From positions 1,240,001 through 1,304,000 of the forward strand of contig CADCSX010000006.1 in NCBI GenBank assembly GCA_902805475.1: a stretch of 64,000 nucleotides of DNA. The letters run 5' to 3'. The position numbers and the translations under genes were made by a program. The stretch's first letter is position 1; the number at the start of each line of letters is the position of its first letter. This DNA comes from Entonaema liquescens. Its lineage: Eukaryota; Ascomycota; Sordariomycetes; Xylariales; Xylariaceae. The notes beneath the pieces are model-generated. The model searched no databases, was not told the origin of the DNA, and saw nothing but the letters and a program-made list of their open reading frames with translations. Of the stretch, positions 37,629 through 48,725 are shown piece after piece.

Positions 37629-40459
37629 ATGAGCGATCCGGGTTCCACTCCACCAGCTTCGGCTGCTTGTAAGTTACTTACCAATCCAATCCCATTAGTA
37701 GACTCAAACTCTAGATTTCTAATACATTTTCCATAGCTCTCTACCTCACTCTCGGGCCTGTTGCATTGACTGCCGCCGTCTATTTTACCATCTTCTTGGC
37801 CCTGCGAAAGAGCCAGAGGCGATTCTATGCTCCTCGAACATATCTAGGAAGTCTTCGTACGAGGTAAGTTAGGAGCCAATTGTCATCTCTCATGATCAAA
37901 TTTAGATACTTACTCTATACAACTTAGTGAACGATCACCAGCTCTTCCCAACGGCTGGCTAAACTGGATTGGATCATTCTGGAGGATCCCCGATGTCCAC
38001 GCATTGCAGCATCAATCTTTGGATGCTTATCTCTTTCTCCGATTCTTGCGCATTCTGGTTGCCATATGCTTCGCAGGATGTTGCATACTGTGGCCGGTAC
38101 TCTTCCCCGTAAACGCCACGGGAGGAAACGAAGATGCTGTGCAGGTAGACATGCTCTCTTACGCCCGCGTTGATAAGGACACGCAGTCGAGCCGTTACTA
38201 TGCCCACACCTTCATGGCCTGGATCTTTTACGGATTCGTTATGTACATGATCCTACGCGAATCCATATTCTACGTCAACTTGAGACAGGCATTTTTGCTC
38301 TCGCCTTTCTACGCCAACCGTATCTCATCACGAACTGTGCTCTTCGTTTCCGTTCCCGATCAGTATCTAGACGAGGCTAGATTACGCAAGATCTTTGGAG
38401 ATTCGGTCAAGCACGTCTGGATCACGGGCGACACGGAGAAGCTAGATGATCTCGTTAAGGAGCGCGATAAGGTCGCTATGAAGCTGGAAAAGGCTGAAGT
38501 TAAGCTGCTAAAGCTTGCCAATGCCCAACGCATCAAATCGGCTAAGAAGGGCGGCTCTAACAATGAGAGGGTTGAGGCACCCTTGGACGCAGAGTCGGGT
38601 AGCTTAGCTGCTCGCTGGGTTCCCGAGAAGAAACGACCGACCCACCGACTTGGACTTCTTGGTCTTGTAGGCAAGAAGGTCGATACGATCAACTGGTGCC
38701 GAACTGAACTCGCACGCCTCATCCCCGCTGTTGAGGCTGCCCAGGGAGAATACCGTACAGGAAAGAACAAGAAGGTCCCAAGCGTATTTATCGAGTTCTA
38801 CCGTCAAGCAGATGCCGAATCAGCCTTTCAGGTCCTATCTCATCACCAGGCTTTGCAGATGACGCCCAAATATATTGGCATCACACCCGGCGAAATTGTC
38901 TGGAGCGCGCTCAAGGTATCATGGTGGCAGAGGATCGTTCGCAGATTCGCAGTACTTGGCTTCATCACCACACTCATCATCTTTTGGGCGATCCCGGTCG
39001 CTGTTGTCGGTGTAATTTCGAATGTCACATATCTGTCTTCGATTTCCTTCCTCCAGTGGATCCAGTCAATTCCCGACGTCGTTTTGGGATTCATCCAGGG
39101 CTTACTGCCTAGTATTGCTTTGTCTATTCTCATGTCGCTTGTGCCTGTAATTATGAGATGTGAGTTTAAACCCTTTACATTATCTTGTCTCGGAAGTCTA
39201 ATACTTGAATTTAGTGTGTGCTAAGCTCTCGGGAGAGCCATCCCTATCGCGGGTCGAGTTGTTCACTCAGAATGCTTATTTCTTCTTCCAGCTAATTCAA
39301 GGTTTCCTGGTCATAACGCTCGCATCATCGGCGACAGCTGTTGGGAAGCAAATAGCCGACAACCCTGGATCAGTCACGAGCATCCTGGCAGAGAACCTTC
39401 CCAAAGCGTCTAACTTTTACATTTCGTACTTCATCGTACAGGGTCTGGGTGTCGCCTCAAGCGTGCTCTCCCAGATCGCTGGTTTCGTTATATTTACGCT
39501 CATGTACAAGTTCATGGCAGGGACGCCACGTGCTCTCTATACCAAATGGGCAAACCTCAGCGCCATTTCTTGGGGCAGCGTACTACCGGTATATACCAAT
39601 ATCGCTGTAATCAGTAAGTCTTAAGCAAACTTATCCTTTGAAGTTCGTGTAACTAATGTTTTTAGGTATTACTTATGCTGCTATCGCCCCACTGGTCCTT
39701 GGATTTGCTACCATCGGTCTCGCGCTCTTCTACCTTGCATGGCGCTACAATGTTTTCTTTGTTACGGACACACAAGTCGATACTCGAGGTTTAATATATC
39801 CTCGAGCATTGAAGCAACTCTTTTCTGGCATTTATATTGCCGAATTATGTATGATTGGAATCTTTGCTACCTCGGTGGCTATCGGCCCCTTGGTTCTCAT
39901 GATAGTGTTCCTCATTTTCACTATTCTTTTCCATGTTACTCTCAACAGCGCCATCGACCCTCTGCTTTATAACCTCCCTCGGACCCTTGGGGTTGAAGAG
40001 GAATCTAGGACCTTGCACGCGGGAGTTTCTACTCGACACACTAGCTATTCCACCGTCCAAAACGGCGAGGACGGCATCTCGGAGGCTAAGAAGATATCTT
40101 CTGGCGATACTGCTGTCGCGGGAAAGAAGCCAGGGTTCTTGGCCAAATTCTTGAAGCCGTGGCAGTACTGTGATTACGAATCGATGCGAAAGCTCGTACC
40201 TCATGACCAGGTTGACACGAACAACCTTTATACAGAGGAGATTGAACGCAACGCCTACTTCCCGCCTTCAGTCAGCAGCGCAACTCCGCTGCTCTGGATC
40301 CCCGAGGACCCCATGGGTATCTCGAAGCAAGAGGTCCGGGATACTGGCAAGGTGATACCGATCACGGACGAGGGGTGTGTGCTGAGCGAGAAGAACAAAC
40401 TAGAATGGGACACGGAGACCGTGCGACCACCTGTCTGGGAGGAGAAGATCTACTATTAG
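37629..40459 (+). CDS. CSC1/OSCA/TMEM63-family channel (DUF221, RSN1-type)
   Basis: Multi-pass membrane protein of the family that forms osmo- or mechanosensitive, calcium-permeable channels in yeast (Csc1), plants (OSCA) and animals (TMEM63). Five exons: 37629-37668, 37737-37863, 37928-39159, 39215-39613 and 39666-40459; phases agree and give 863 residues. N-terminal part: TM1 at ~15-37, then RRFYAPRTYLGSLR and ERSPALPNGWLNWIGSFWRIPD, TM2 ~91-117, TM3 ~149-170. The cytosolic loop (PHM7_cyt) runs ~190-390 with a Lys/Glu-rich coiled segment and ends EIVWSALKVSWWQRIVRR. The multi-helix pore region (~395-760) includes AKLSGEPSLSRVELFTQNAYFFFQLIQGF. The C-terminus is cytosolic. Fungi carry several paralogues, so the exact orthologue (Csc1, Rsn1 or Phm7) is not assigned. 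Start codon follows ACAGTTAAG. Confidence 0.93.
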
Positions 40460-41241
40460 CCCAGTGCTTGGGGGTTTAGCCTTCCCATATACTTTTTTTC
40501 TATGGCTGTTTCGGATTTATTCTTTGTTTCAGGCTACGATACCAAGTCCGGGTCATTATGGTCAGGACGAGTGTTTTATTTTAGGTTATTATTGGTCGGT
40601 GTTTTCAAAGTTGATGAATGGTTAAAGATGCGACTCGCAGGAGTATTAAAATGTCTATATACCCTTCCAATGATATTATGCGAGTGTCAGGTTAACCAAT
40701 GATTTTAATAATGAAGACGATTATATCCGATTATCATGATTTCCTATTTCCTATGGTTATGTTTCTATGTAAGTAGGTACTCTCTAAAAGAGAAAGAAGA
40801 TAGATGATGACGTACGATTTTGGGGATAGTAAGCCTAAATGATAGCGCTGAGAGGTGGCTCAGTGACAAAGATTAGGTACATGCACAGCACTTCTTAATA
40901 TTGAAACCGTTGTCGCTCAGGTATGCAAGTTACCTAAGTCAATATTTCAGGTGGCTGCTGAAAAGAGCCAAGGCTGGGGTAGTTCAACCAATCAAAGCGG
41001 CGCATGGCTGTCTCATGACGTGCCCACCCCCAACCTTGCGTAGCATGTACACCTCCTTAGCCTCTCCTTTAGCTTTATCGCAATCCACTGTTCATCTCTC
41101 CCCATACCTTCACCCACTTTCTGTTGAGTAGTCAGCCATCTACATCTACAAAAGCTTAAACCAAAACTATAAATTTTCACTCTTCCTTACTCTTCAAGGA
41201 AGCCTTGTCAATATTTAAAAAGTTTGTCATCTCAATTCGCA
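40460..41241. other. Intergenic, promoter of the NPC2-like gene
   Basis: Downstream UTR of the channel gene and upstream region of the NPC2-like gene. A TATA-like CTATAAATT lies near 41167, about 75 bases before the ATG, followed by a C/T-rich tract at 41175-41200 as in many fungal promoters. No separate gene. Confidence 0.5.
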
Positions 41242-41931
41242 ATGAGACTTTCTACCGCCTGCGTGGCTGCGATGTCCGTTAGCCTGGCCTCGGCCGGAGG
41301 CTGGTTTGGCGGATCCAACCAAGTCGTCATCAAGGACGCCCAGAAAGTGCCTGGTGACTCTCCGCTCGAATTCTGCGATAGCGATCACAGCAACGATATT
41401 ATCAAGATCGAGAATGTCGATTTGCTACCGAATCCCCCCGAGTCGTACGTTGTTTACCTTGGTTCGATGACGTGACTGATAAGATGAATTATTCATGTTT
41501 CATAAAAGACCTTTCTTCTAACTGGCGATTCCTTGTTTATAGTGGTGCCGAGCTTGTCATCCGCGCTACGGGAACCGTGTTCGAACGCATCGAAGAGGGC
41601 GCTTACGTCGATATCGTCGTCAAGTACGGTCTGATTCGCCTCCTTGCCACCAGGGCTGATCTATGCGAACAAATTGGGAACGTCGATCTCAAGTGTCCCA
41701 TCGAGAAGGGCGTGCTATCTATCACCAAGTCTGTTGACATTCCTAAGGAGGTTCCTCCGGTACGTTTTATCGACAAGAAATCGGTGAATTTGAAGCAAGT
41801 ATTAACAAGTTGTCCAGGGAACATACAATGTCTTTGCCGACGTAGCCACTGCTGAGGGCAAGCCCATCACTTGTCTTCAGGCTACGGTGAAGTTCGGTGG
41901 CAGCAAACAGGACACGATGGGTGACCTGTAG
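41242..41931 (+). CDS. NPC2: NPC2-like ML-domain lipid-transfer protein (PG/PI-TP)
   Basis: Small secreted or vacuolar lumen protein that binds sterols or phosphatidylglycerol/phosphatidylinositol and hands lipid to the membrane, as Npc2 does with Ncr1. Three exons: 41242-41444, 41543-41759 and 41818-41931, giving 177 residues in consistent phase. Signal peptide at ~1-19 (ends ASAGG). The ML domain fills the rest, with conserved cysteines in PLEFCDS, ADLCEQ, DLKCPIEKG and PITCLQATVKF. The stretch VPPGTYNVFADVATAEGKP spans the last junction and matches the family only with the chosen splice sites. Length fits fungal PG/PI transfer proteins. It is convergent with the V-ATPase F gene. Family assignment is firm; lipid preference is inference. 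Confidence 0.93.
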
Positions 41932-42364
41932 AGGATTCCTTAACTACTGTGTCAGAGCCAGCGCTATCATATTATCATATGATAAGCTGGTCCGAAATAT
42001 AATAGGGTTGACGATCACGAATTACATGGCACTCTTTTGATGGACGCAAGGGTACACATTTTTTCCCACGTCTGGATTTGTATGGACTCAAGGACATCGC
42101 AGTTTGATTTTATTTCCGCCAATTTGTTTCAACGTTTCTTTGATACCGCATGGTAACGGCACGTAATGAGATGATTTTAGCATTAGTCGAGCATATGCAA
42201 TGATACCCCTGTGAGGGAATATTTGAGTCCTTAAATCATGGTCCCAGACCTCTGCTATTTGGATATCGTGAATCTATCATGTTCGAGAATGACGGCTATA
42301 ATACAATCCCGCCCTTATCCCAGGTAAAAGTAGTGGTTGTTGTGAAGCCCTTTTGAAATATCGT
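41932..42364. other. Convergent 3' intergenic region
   Basis: 433 bases between the stop codons of the NPC2-like gene (+) and the V-ATPase subunit F gene (-). It must hold both 3' UTRs. A short inverted repeat, TATCATATTATCATATGATA-like, lies near 41966-41985. No gene. Confidence 0.5.
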
Positions 42365-42889
42365 TTACTCTCCAAAGAGTCGTCGCACCCTTCTTAGCAC
42401 GCTGTCCTTCTCAGGGTCATATGGATGCTCTTTGCTAGGGATCTCCAGTATGGTAGGGAAGGCGGATGTGTAAGTATCGATTCGATATCTGATCTTGTCG
42501 GCGATGTGCTGATTAATCAGTACGATGCCGATGTCCTTCCGTTGTGTCGTGAACGACTCAAAGGCAGCTTCGATGGCTGCTGTCTCTGTCTTGTTGTCGA
42601 CAACTAGGAAGTTCTTCTGAGAATCCGGGGGGTTCGTAACATGCTGATAATAACTATTAACAAATACTCGGTTTAAAACGAATTAACTGTATATCGAGTA
42701 AATAAGATGGAAACTAGAGATAGGAAGCTTACACCTATTCCTGCTAGTAGCAAGCCTGTGACTGAATCCTAATCATATCCATAGTCAGTATTCTAGAGTC
42801 CTCTTTTACAGGTATGCGAGGACTGTGCACACCTCGTCGCCAATGACAGCTAAGAACTGCCTGTCCTTGTAATCTGCGTGGGACGCCAT
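42365..42889 (-). CDS. VMA7: V-type proton ATPase subunit F
   Basis: Subunit of the V1 sector central stalk of the vacuolar H+-ATPase; with subunit D it couples ATP hydrolysis to proton pumping into vacuole and endosomes. Three exons: 42833-42889 (19 codons), 42733-42768 (12 codons) and 42365-42643. All junctions are phase 0, giving 123 residues, the usual family length. Recognisable sequence: DRQFLAVIGDE, DSVTGLLLAGIGHV, TNPPDSQKNFLVVD, IGIVLINQHIADKIR and FPTILEIPSKEHPYD. The first two exons are too short for ordinary ORF detection, and only splicing gives the conserved N-terminus. The gene is divergent from NUR1 (633 bases between starts) and convergent with the NPC2-like gene. Expression is probably constitutive; nothing in the sequence shows special regulation. 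Confidence 0.95.
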
Positions 42890-43522
42890 TGTTATGAGTC
42901 AATCAGAATTAGGCAACGAGGGCGTGGTCCGGTTGAATTCGTGGGTGCTTTAATCAATAGGGGCAGGCCGGTGAAGGCGAGCTTGAGAATATGATGTACA
43001 GGCAAGCAAAGCAATAAGGCACCACTGCAACCTTGGAAAGTAGGATAACTGACGACCGCTGAAAGAGAGAGCTCTTACCGCCTAGGCCACGGCTGTAACA
43101 CAGTCCCAGCTGACCCCTACCCCGCCATTTTACTTAGGCACGTATCCGCCTAAAACCAGCCAGTTGGCAGCTACTATCTCATGCGCCTAGCGCCTAACAC
43201 ATGTGCTGGTAACCCATCTCACGTACCTAAGTACCACCTAAGGTAAGCTTGTAGCACCCTAGCAGATTTCGATTAATGGACCCGCGCGTCTTCGCAAAAT
43301 TTCCATTTTCATTCGCGACTTTTCTATCGCCGTGTTTTCTTTCTAGTCAACAAATTTCAACTAGTCCAACAACGGGACAACCGAGCAACAAAGGCTCAAA
43401 GGCAAACAGTCGCCAGGTCGCGTCTTACCGTCTCAACTTCAACCACACTACGCGATACCACACATGTGAGCTTCGGTATTCAGCTACTATTTCTCGTTTC
43501 CAATTCGACTGTAGAGAACACG
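42890..43522. promoter_or_regulatory. Divergent promoter region between VMA7 and NUR1
   Basis: 633 bases between two start codons pointing away from each other, so both promoters lie here. Contains CTACTATCT and CCTAGCG-type short repeats near 43160-43200 and a C/T-rich stretch (43300-43350) before the NUR1 start. No defined factor site is claimed. Confidence 0.5.
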
Positions 43523-45013
43523 ATGCCGCCGCGACTAGTACGTCGGAGACCGCTCACGGAGCGTATCAAGGCGATGCTCAATCCTATGGATTTCCTACTC
43601 TGGCTATCCGAGGAGATCGAGACGCGCGACTGGAACTCCAAGCTCGTCGGCACTCAGATGGGCGTGGCTATGAACTTCGCTTTCCTGCTTGCGAGGGCCA
43701 ATAGCGGTGGTTCTAGCGCTGTGGATCCCGTCTTCGAAGATGGCTCGGTATCTGGATGGTTTACCTTCTTTGTAAGTTCTTGGATCTGTTAGGGAGCTTT
43801 CGAAGATGAGTTTGGTTGCTAACCACGTATGGCCGCATCGCAGGTCGGCACCATGATGTGGTCATTGGCTGGTCTTTCAGCCGCTAATGCGACCTACACG
43901 ATGTACCGATCCCGTCACTATCGACTATTTGAAGCAGATGTGGAGAAGGAACCCGAAACCCCTTCGGCGCATCGCGTCCGCGTCCAGTCTTCCCCTGTAT
44001 CATCGTCGCCTCTACGATTCTTGACGGGTGTGATGGGCTCGGAGAGTGCAGAGTCGAGAGCGCATCCCGATCGAAGTCGAGATGTGTGGGAGGTGTCAGT
44101 ATGGGATCCGCTGCCGATTTGTCTTCAAATATTTTGCTTGTTCAGTCCCGGCCACGTCTTGGTTTACACGATGTTCCTACCGCTAGCCCCTCTGGATACA
44201 AGACCAAGCATTACTGTTCTGAATTGTATCATATTGCAGTTCATCCTGTCAGGACAACTACTCCTATTTCAGAACAGATACACACAACAGAGCAAGGATA
44301 CGGCTATCATCCAAAAGCAGGTCATGCACGAATACGATACTAAGTTTGTCCATCCCAATCTGTATCCTACAGTTAGGGACGCAGCAACGCAAATATCCCA
44401 GAATGAAGATGGCGACGACCTCGACGAGGATATACAAGTTGGCACGCCTACTGTTCAGCTTCGACGAGGCTTCCGAACGCGGCCAAACCCCAACTACGTT
44501 AAACATATTGATCCGGATCGTAGCGGTGGCTTTTCCAGCGGCAGTAGCTCTGGATTATTCACACCCACCGTTTCCAAGAGACATACCGACAGTCTAGGAA
44601 GTGAGATTAGAAGTCGCACTCCTCTGGCTAGTACCAAACCCCCTAATCGGAGAGGCACATCAAGCCTCTCTACATTTAACCCAAATTCATCCCGACTAGG
44701 AACTTCTACCAATTCTGCATTTTCCTCTTCTACCAACACCGGTAACCACGGTGGCGATGGAGGATACATGGGAGTGTATACACACCCTCAGTCACCTCTG
44801 AAGAAAGCTCCTAGTTTAGGCGAGCTTCAGTTTAGATCACCGCGTAATAACAGCGAGATGGCTCAGCTCGAGCAATACCAATCGGCGAGAGATCGTAGCA
44901 ATAGTCCTATAAAGAGCATTAGGAAGAGCACTGGGACCATGAGCTCTCAGCAGGGTACTTGGGGACGAACCCAACCGACATCATACGAGAGATATCCCTC
45001 CATGTGGCGATAG
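43523..45013 (+). CDS. NUR1: Nuclear rim protein 1 homologue
   Basis: Membrane protein of the inner nuclear envelope; in yeast Nur1 with Heh1/Src1 tethers rDNA and silent chromatin to the nuclear periphery. Two exons, 43523-43771 and 43844-45013, split by an intron with a GTAAGT donor, a GCTAACC branch and a CAG acceptor; 472 residues. The N-terminus has the family signature RRRPLTERIKAMLNPMDFLLWLSEEIETRDW. Membrane segments: ~76-105 (spanning the exon junction, GWFTFFVGTMMWSLAGLSAAN), a second around ICLQIFCLFSPGHVLVYTMFLP and a third around VLNCIILQFILSGQLLLF. KQVMHEYDTKFVHPNLYPTVRDAATQ follows, typical of the family. The last ~200 residues are Ser/Pro/Arg-rich and disordered. It shares a divergent promoter region with VMA7. 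Confidence 0.92.
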
Positions 45014-45608
45014 AGGGTCCGTTGATATTTAAGGGTTATGCATTAACGTTGGGGGCATATCGGGGAGTATGGGATGGGCGTCTACTGTATTACACTACCT
45101 ACGTTAAGAGCTTTTTTCTACATTCATCAGCATTTGTACGAATACGAGCTGCATTTACAGAGAACTGAATAAAACACATGCGGCATAATTATTTAATGGC
45201 CGTTGATGAACCCCCCTTTTCTTCTTTGCCGTCACGTAACCGTTCCTTTTTCCTTGTACGCGTTTGCTAATGATAGACTTTCTTCAGTTGGTTATAGTCA
45301 CCCCTTAAGTTGAGATTAGAACCTAAATGCCTGTACTTTTGATACTACTGACCTCGGACGAGTGTCGATATACCCCTTATCATTAAACCTAAGTCGCAGG
45401 TTCCCCAACGTATTAGTCCGATACTTCCTAACTTTGATTCGTTTACCCACCCCCAAACGGTCGCTGGTAGTTGCGTGCCGGCATTATCTGATCTCATAGG
45501 GGAAAGGAAGCATGGACGGTGTTTGTAGCTGTGTTTCACGTCTGTCCCTTCTCTTCCCAGCCGGGTAATCACGATTTTCTGTTGCTCGGGCTCAGAAGGA
45601 CTAGTAGA
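45014..45608. other. Intergenic between NUR1 and the 1,038-residue ORF
   Basis: 3' UTR of NUR1 and upstream region of the next gene. The downstream frame is open back to a GTG at 45519, but the first ATG is at 45609. No separate gene. Confidence 0.45.
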
Positions 45609-48600
45609 ATGGCAACTTCAGGACGTGGCCGATCTTCATCGTTATTATCAACGTCGTCACCACGCAGTCCAAGCTTTGATTGGCTTTTTGTTTCATCTCC
45701 CGCGAGCCAGAGCCAGAGCCAGCCACCGCCGCCGATCCGACAACGTACATCGAGGAGGATGAGCCCCGCAAAGCCCGCGGCTAGCAAGGCCGAGCAGCCA
45801 TCGTCCCAGAAGAAGACCTCGCTCGCCGGCTTCTTCAGCAAGATCCTACCGAGCAACCGCCCGGAACAGGGCGGTACCCGTCGCACGGACTGGACGGCTG
45901 ATAACGACAACGCGTCGGTAGGGCTGAGCCGTAACGAGCTGACCGGTTGGAATCTTCCGAAAGAAAAGTTTCCCGCAAAACATGCGTCGGAAAATGGCTC
46001 AGAAGAACCTAGCCACCGTCGAGTCTGGAGCTGGAGCCCGCAAAAGGGAGACTCCAGGTTCGTCGAGAACTTACCGAGGGAGCGGTCCCGCGACCGTGAG
46101 CAAGAGCCGGGGGTTTCAGATCGTGAACCTCAGCCGCCTCGGAAATCGGAGGCGCTGACGAGGACGGAAGTACATGAGTTACTTCAATCCAAGGAAGAAT
46201 CCAGGAGGAATCGACGGAGTCTAAAGGAGAGTGGGGATTGGTTAGGTGTGCAAGGCGCCGATCCATACTCGGGGCTGTTCTCGGTTCTTACACCTACGGA
46301 TACTCTTAGCTCTGAAGCAACCAGCACTTCGACTCGCAGCAAGCTAGCTGGGTTAGCACGAAAGAAAAAGGCCGCGAGGTTAGAGTACGAGCAGCTCAGG
46401 CTATTAGAAGAGCAAGAGAAGGATAAGGCTAGGCTAGACAGGGAACAAGCAAAGCTCAACAAGATCGAACGCGTGAAAGAAGAGCTCAGGCGTCAGCACC
46501 AGCTCGCCAGATGGAGCCAACATAAGCGCAACTGGTCCTCCGCCGCCGAACCCAACCTAAGCCCTATCGCCCAGTCCCTGGACAGTGTGGCGCTTGGAAG
46601 CAGTGAGAACTCTAGTTTGCTGTTTTCGGAGCTGCCCACTGACTCTTTCCTATCAGATCCCGATGATATCACATCTACCGTCCCGAATTTCTCTCGCCCT
46701 ACTCGTCCGCCAGTATCGAATATCGCTATACCGAGCCAAGTGGAAAGACTTAGTTACGATAGTACACAAACCCAGGGGCGGAGATACCTCGACCAATCCA
46801 GCGGCACTATTATTCATAACTCACCAGATGTTAATTTTGAGCCAGCGTATCTCACAAGACCGGCGACCCAGCCGGCAGAGGCTCATGCCGAGTCCGAGCA
46901 ACCGGATATTGGACGGACGAAGAGCGAGAGGCGTTTTTTATGGAGACGCCGCCGAGGGACAGATCCGGGAAAACTGGGTACATCACATCAAGGGGGAATC
47001 GTGATGTCTATGGTGGCCCAGAATCTAACTTCCAGTTCGGCCGATCATATTCACAAGGACCACTTCGCCGATCTAACGATCCCGGATTATCGCCTCCATC
47101 TTCTATCACCGGAACCAGTAGACACGGGCGACAGCCAGTCAACATTTTCGGACGAGTCGCCGTTAACAACGCCCAATCCAAGTATTCTAGGGATGAACAA
47201 GATGGCATTATCCTCGACTACGAATCTAATATACTTACAGGGGAACGGGAGGAGCGGTCAGAGCACGAATACAAGTCCTCCAGTGACCTCATCCTCTTCG
47301 AAGCTAAAAGACATCATGAAACGATCCTCAATCCGCCGCAAATTAGTCCCAAACCTATTAACTCCTACTCACACGAGGGACACAGAGAAACACCGCATGT
47401 CACCTCCAACTTTCGACGAGCTTCAAGATCGCACGGTCAACAATCTACCAGTAGACGCCCCAGTATACCAGGTCCAGCCTATACAAGCGAACCAACCAAA
47501 GAGGATCAGCTTAGAGAAGGCAAGCAGAGTACCGCACCGCACGGAGAGCCACCTCAAGCGACCTCGGAGAGAATCTGTGTCCACACCCACCACCACCATT
47601 ACTGGCTGCGCTCCCGCTCAGCAGAGCCAACCCGGCTCCCCACAACCAGAAAGATGTGTCGGGCTCAGTCAACTAGACGATACAGCAGAGATTATAGACG
47701 GACCGGCGATTCCGACTCCCTTGCATCAGAACGACCCTTGCATAACGCCAGATCTACTACCAGAGGGGCGTAGGACACCTTCCCTCCCCACGGCGCCACA
47801 GAACGACTCGCCGAATCTCGAGCCCGCCCAAGAGACACCTGGGACCGGTATTTCATTAACTCACCGTGCGACGCCGGAAAAGAAACAGCCAGCCAGAGTT
47901 ACCACACCGACAACTCCAAAGCTTTGCCGCCTCGTCCAAAAGAATGGCCCAACGAACCAAGAGGACATACCAAAGGACGCAAATGCAGTCGAGAAGGCAG
48001 ACACAATCAAAGCGGAAAAGGTCGAGCATTCAGAGATCAAAAAGATAACCCCACAAGAACGACCCCGGAGAATCAACCGAGACAGTCGCAGCGTAAGCAT
48101 GACTCGGACTCCAAGGATTTCGCGGGAAGCACATCAACGTCAGTCATACGAGGGACCACGGGAGAGCATAGTAGAAGAAGCGGCACGAATCGCCATGTTG
48201 CGTTCAAAAGCCAAGGAAATAGTGAGAAGCAGATCGGCCGACCACAGAGTCAGCCGCAACCGGAGCCGAACTCCCAGCCCGGTGAAAAAGCAAGTCCCCA
48301 ACGGCAAAGCAACGGAACAGAAGCACTCGCTTCAAAAACGGACCAAGAAGAAACGCCACAGCGAAGAAGGCGTAGGCACCGCGCTTCCTTCCAAGCCTAA
48401 GCAAATCGAGGTAACTAAGAGCATTGATAAAGAGCAGTATGAAAACAAGACTACGAAAGGATTAGCTGTAAAACGAGATCCGCCGGTAACGGTGGTGCAG
48501 TTCTGCAAGACAGTCTACATAGTGTTCCTGGGTCTAACGTGTACCTGGTGGACCACGGTACGACCGGCTTTCGATCCGCAGAGCGATCTGTGGAGGAGGA

Positions 48601-48725
48601 AGCATAGGAAAGAGAGCACGTGGAGAGATGTGGCCGTATTCACATCGGCGGGGTTGTTCTGCCTAGCCGGCGTGTTGTGCGGTTGGTATGCAACAAGACT
48701 ATTCTGGTGGCTTTGGGTGCAATGA
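45609..48725 (+). CDS. Large disordered protein with two C-terminal membrane segments
   Basis: Open frame of 1,038 residues from the first ATG; family not recognised by name. Residues ~1-230 are Ser/Pro/Arg-rich. A conserved-looking patch follows, GDWLGVQGADPYSGLFSVLTP (~210-232), then a charged coiled coil (~250-300, LARKKKAARLEYEQLRLLEE onward). A long low-complexity middle leads to the helical ESIVEEAARIAMLRSKAKEIVRSRS (~850-875). The last ~75 residues hold two hydrophobic helices (VVQFCKTVYIVFLGLTCTWW; VFTSAGLFCLAGVLCGWYAT), so the protein is probably tail-anchored with most of it cytosolic or nucleoplasmic. In 46841-48400 another forward frame is also open except for one TAG and reads like protein, so hidden introns may switch frames in the middle. 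Both termini are well supported; the middle is less sure. Confidence 0.7.
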   Translation: MATSGRGRSSSLLSTSSPRSPSFDWLFVSSPASQSQSQPPPPIRQRTSRRMSPAKPAASKAEQPSSQKKTSLAGFFSKILPSNRPEQGGTRRTDWTADNDNASVGLSRNELTGWNLPKEKFPAKHASENGSEEPSHRRVWSWSPQKGDSRFVENLPRERSRDREQEPGVSDREPQPPRKSEALTRTEVHELLQSKEESRRNRRSLKESGDWLGVQGADPYSGLFSVLTPTDTLSSEATSTSTRSKLAGLARKKKAARLEYEQLRLLEEQEKDKARLDREQAKLNKIERVKEELRRQHQLARWSQHKRNWSSAAEPNLSPIAQSLDSVALGSSENSSLLFSELPTDSFLSDPDDITSTVPNFSRPTRPPVSNIAIPSQVERLSYDSTQTQGRRYLDQSSGTIIHNSPDVNFEPAYLTRPATQPAEAHAESEQPDIGRTKSERRFLWRRRRGTDPGKLGTSHQGGIVMSMVAQNLTSSSADHIHKDHFADLTIPDYRLHLLSPEPVDTGDSQSTFSDESPLTTPNPSILGMNKMALSSTTNLIYLQGNGRSGQSTNTSPPVTSSSSKLKDIMKRSSIRRKLVPNLLTPTHTRDTEKHRMSPPTFDELQDRTVNNLPVDAPVYQVQPIQANQPKRISLEKASRVPHRTESHLKRPRRESVSTPTTTITGCAPAQQSQPGSPQPERCVGLSQLDDTAEIIDGPAIPTPLHQNDPCITPDLLPEGRRTPSLPTAPQNDSPNLEPAQETPGTGISLTHRATPEKKQPARVTTPTTPKLCRLVQKNGPTNQEDIPKDANAVEKADTIKAEKVEHSEIKKITPQERPRRINRDSRSVSMTRTPRISREAHQRQSYEGPRESIVEEAARIAMLRSKAKEIVRSRSADHRVSRNRSRTPSPVKKQVPNGKATEQKHSLQKRTKKKRHSEEGVGTALPSKPKQIEVTKSIDKEQYENKTTKGLAVKRDPPVTVVQFCKTVYIVFLGLTCTWWTTVRPAFDPQSDLWRRKHRKESTWRDVAVFTSAGLFCLAGVLCGWYATRLFWWLWVQ

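Noticed and set aside
45519..45608. N-terminal extension of the 1,038-residue protein
   Set aside because: The frame is open upstream but contains no ATG before 45609.
46940..47773. Separate gene in the +2 frame
   Set aside because: Lies wholly inside a longer open frame and ends in TAG with no promoter or splice support; kept only as a finding about the gene model.
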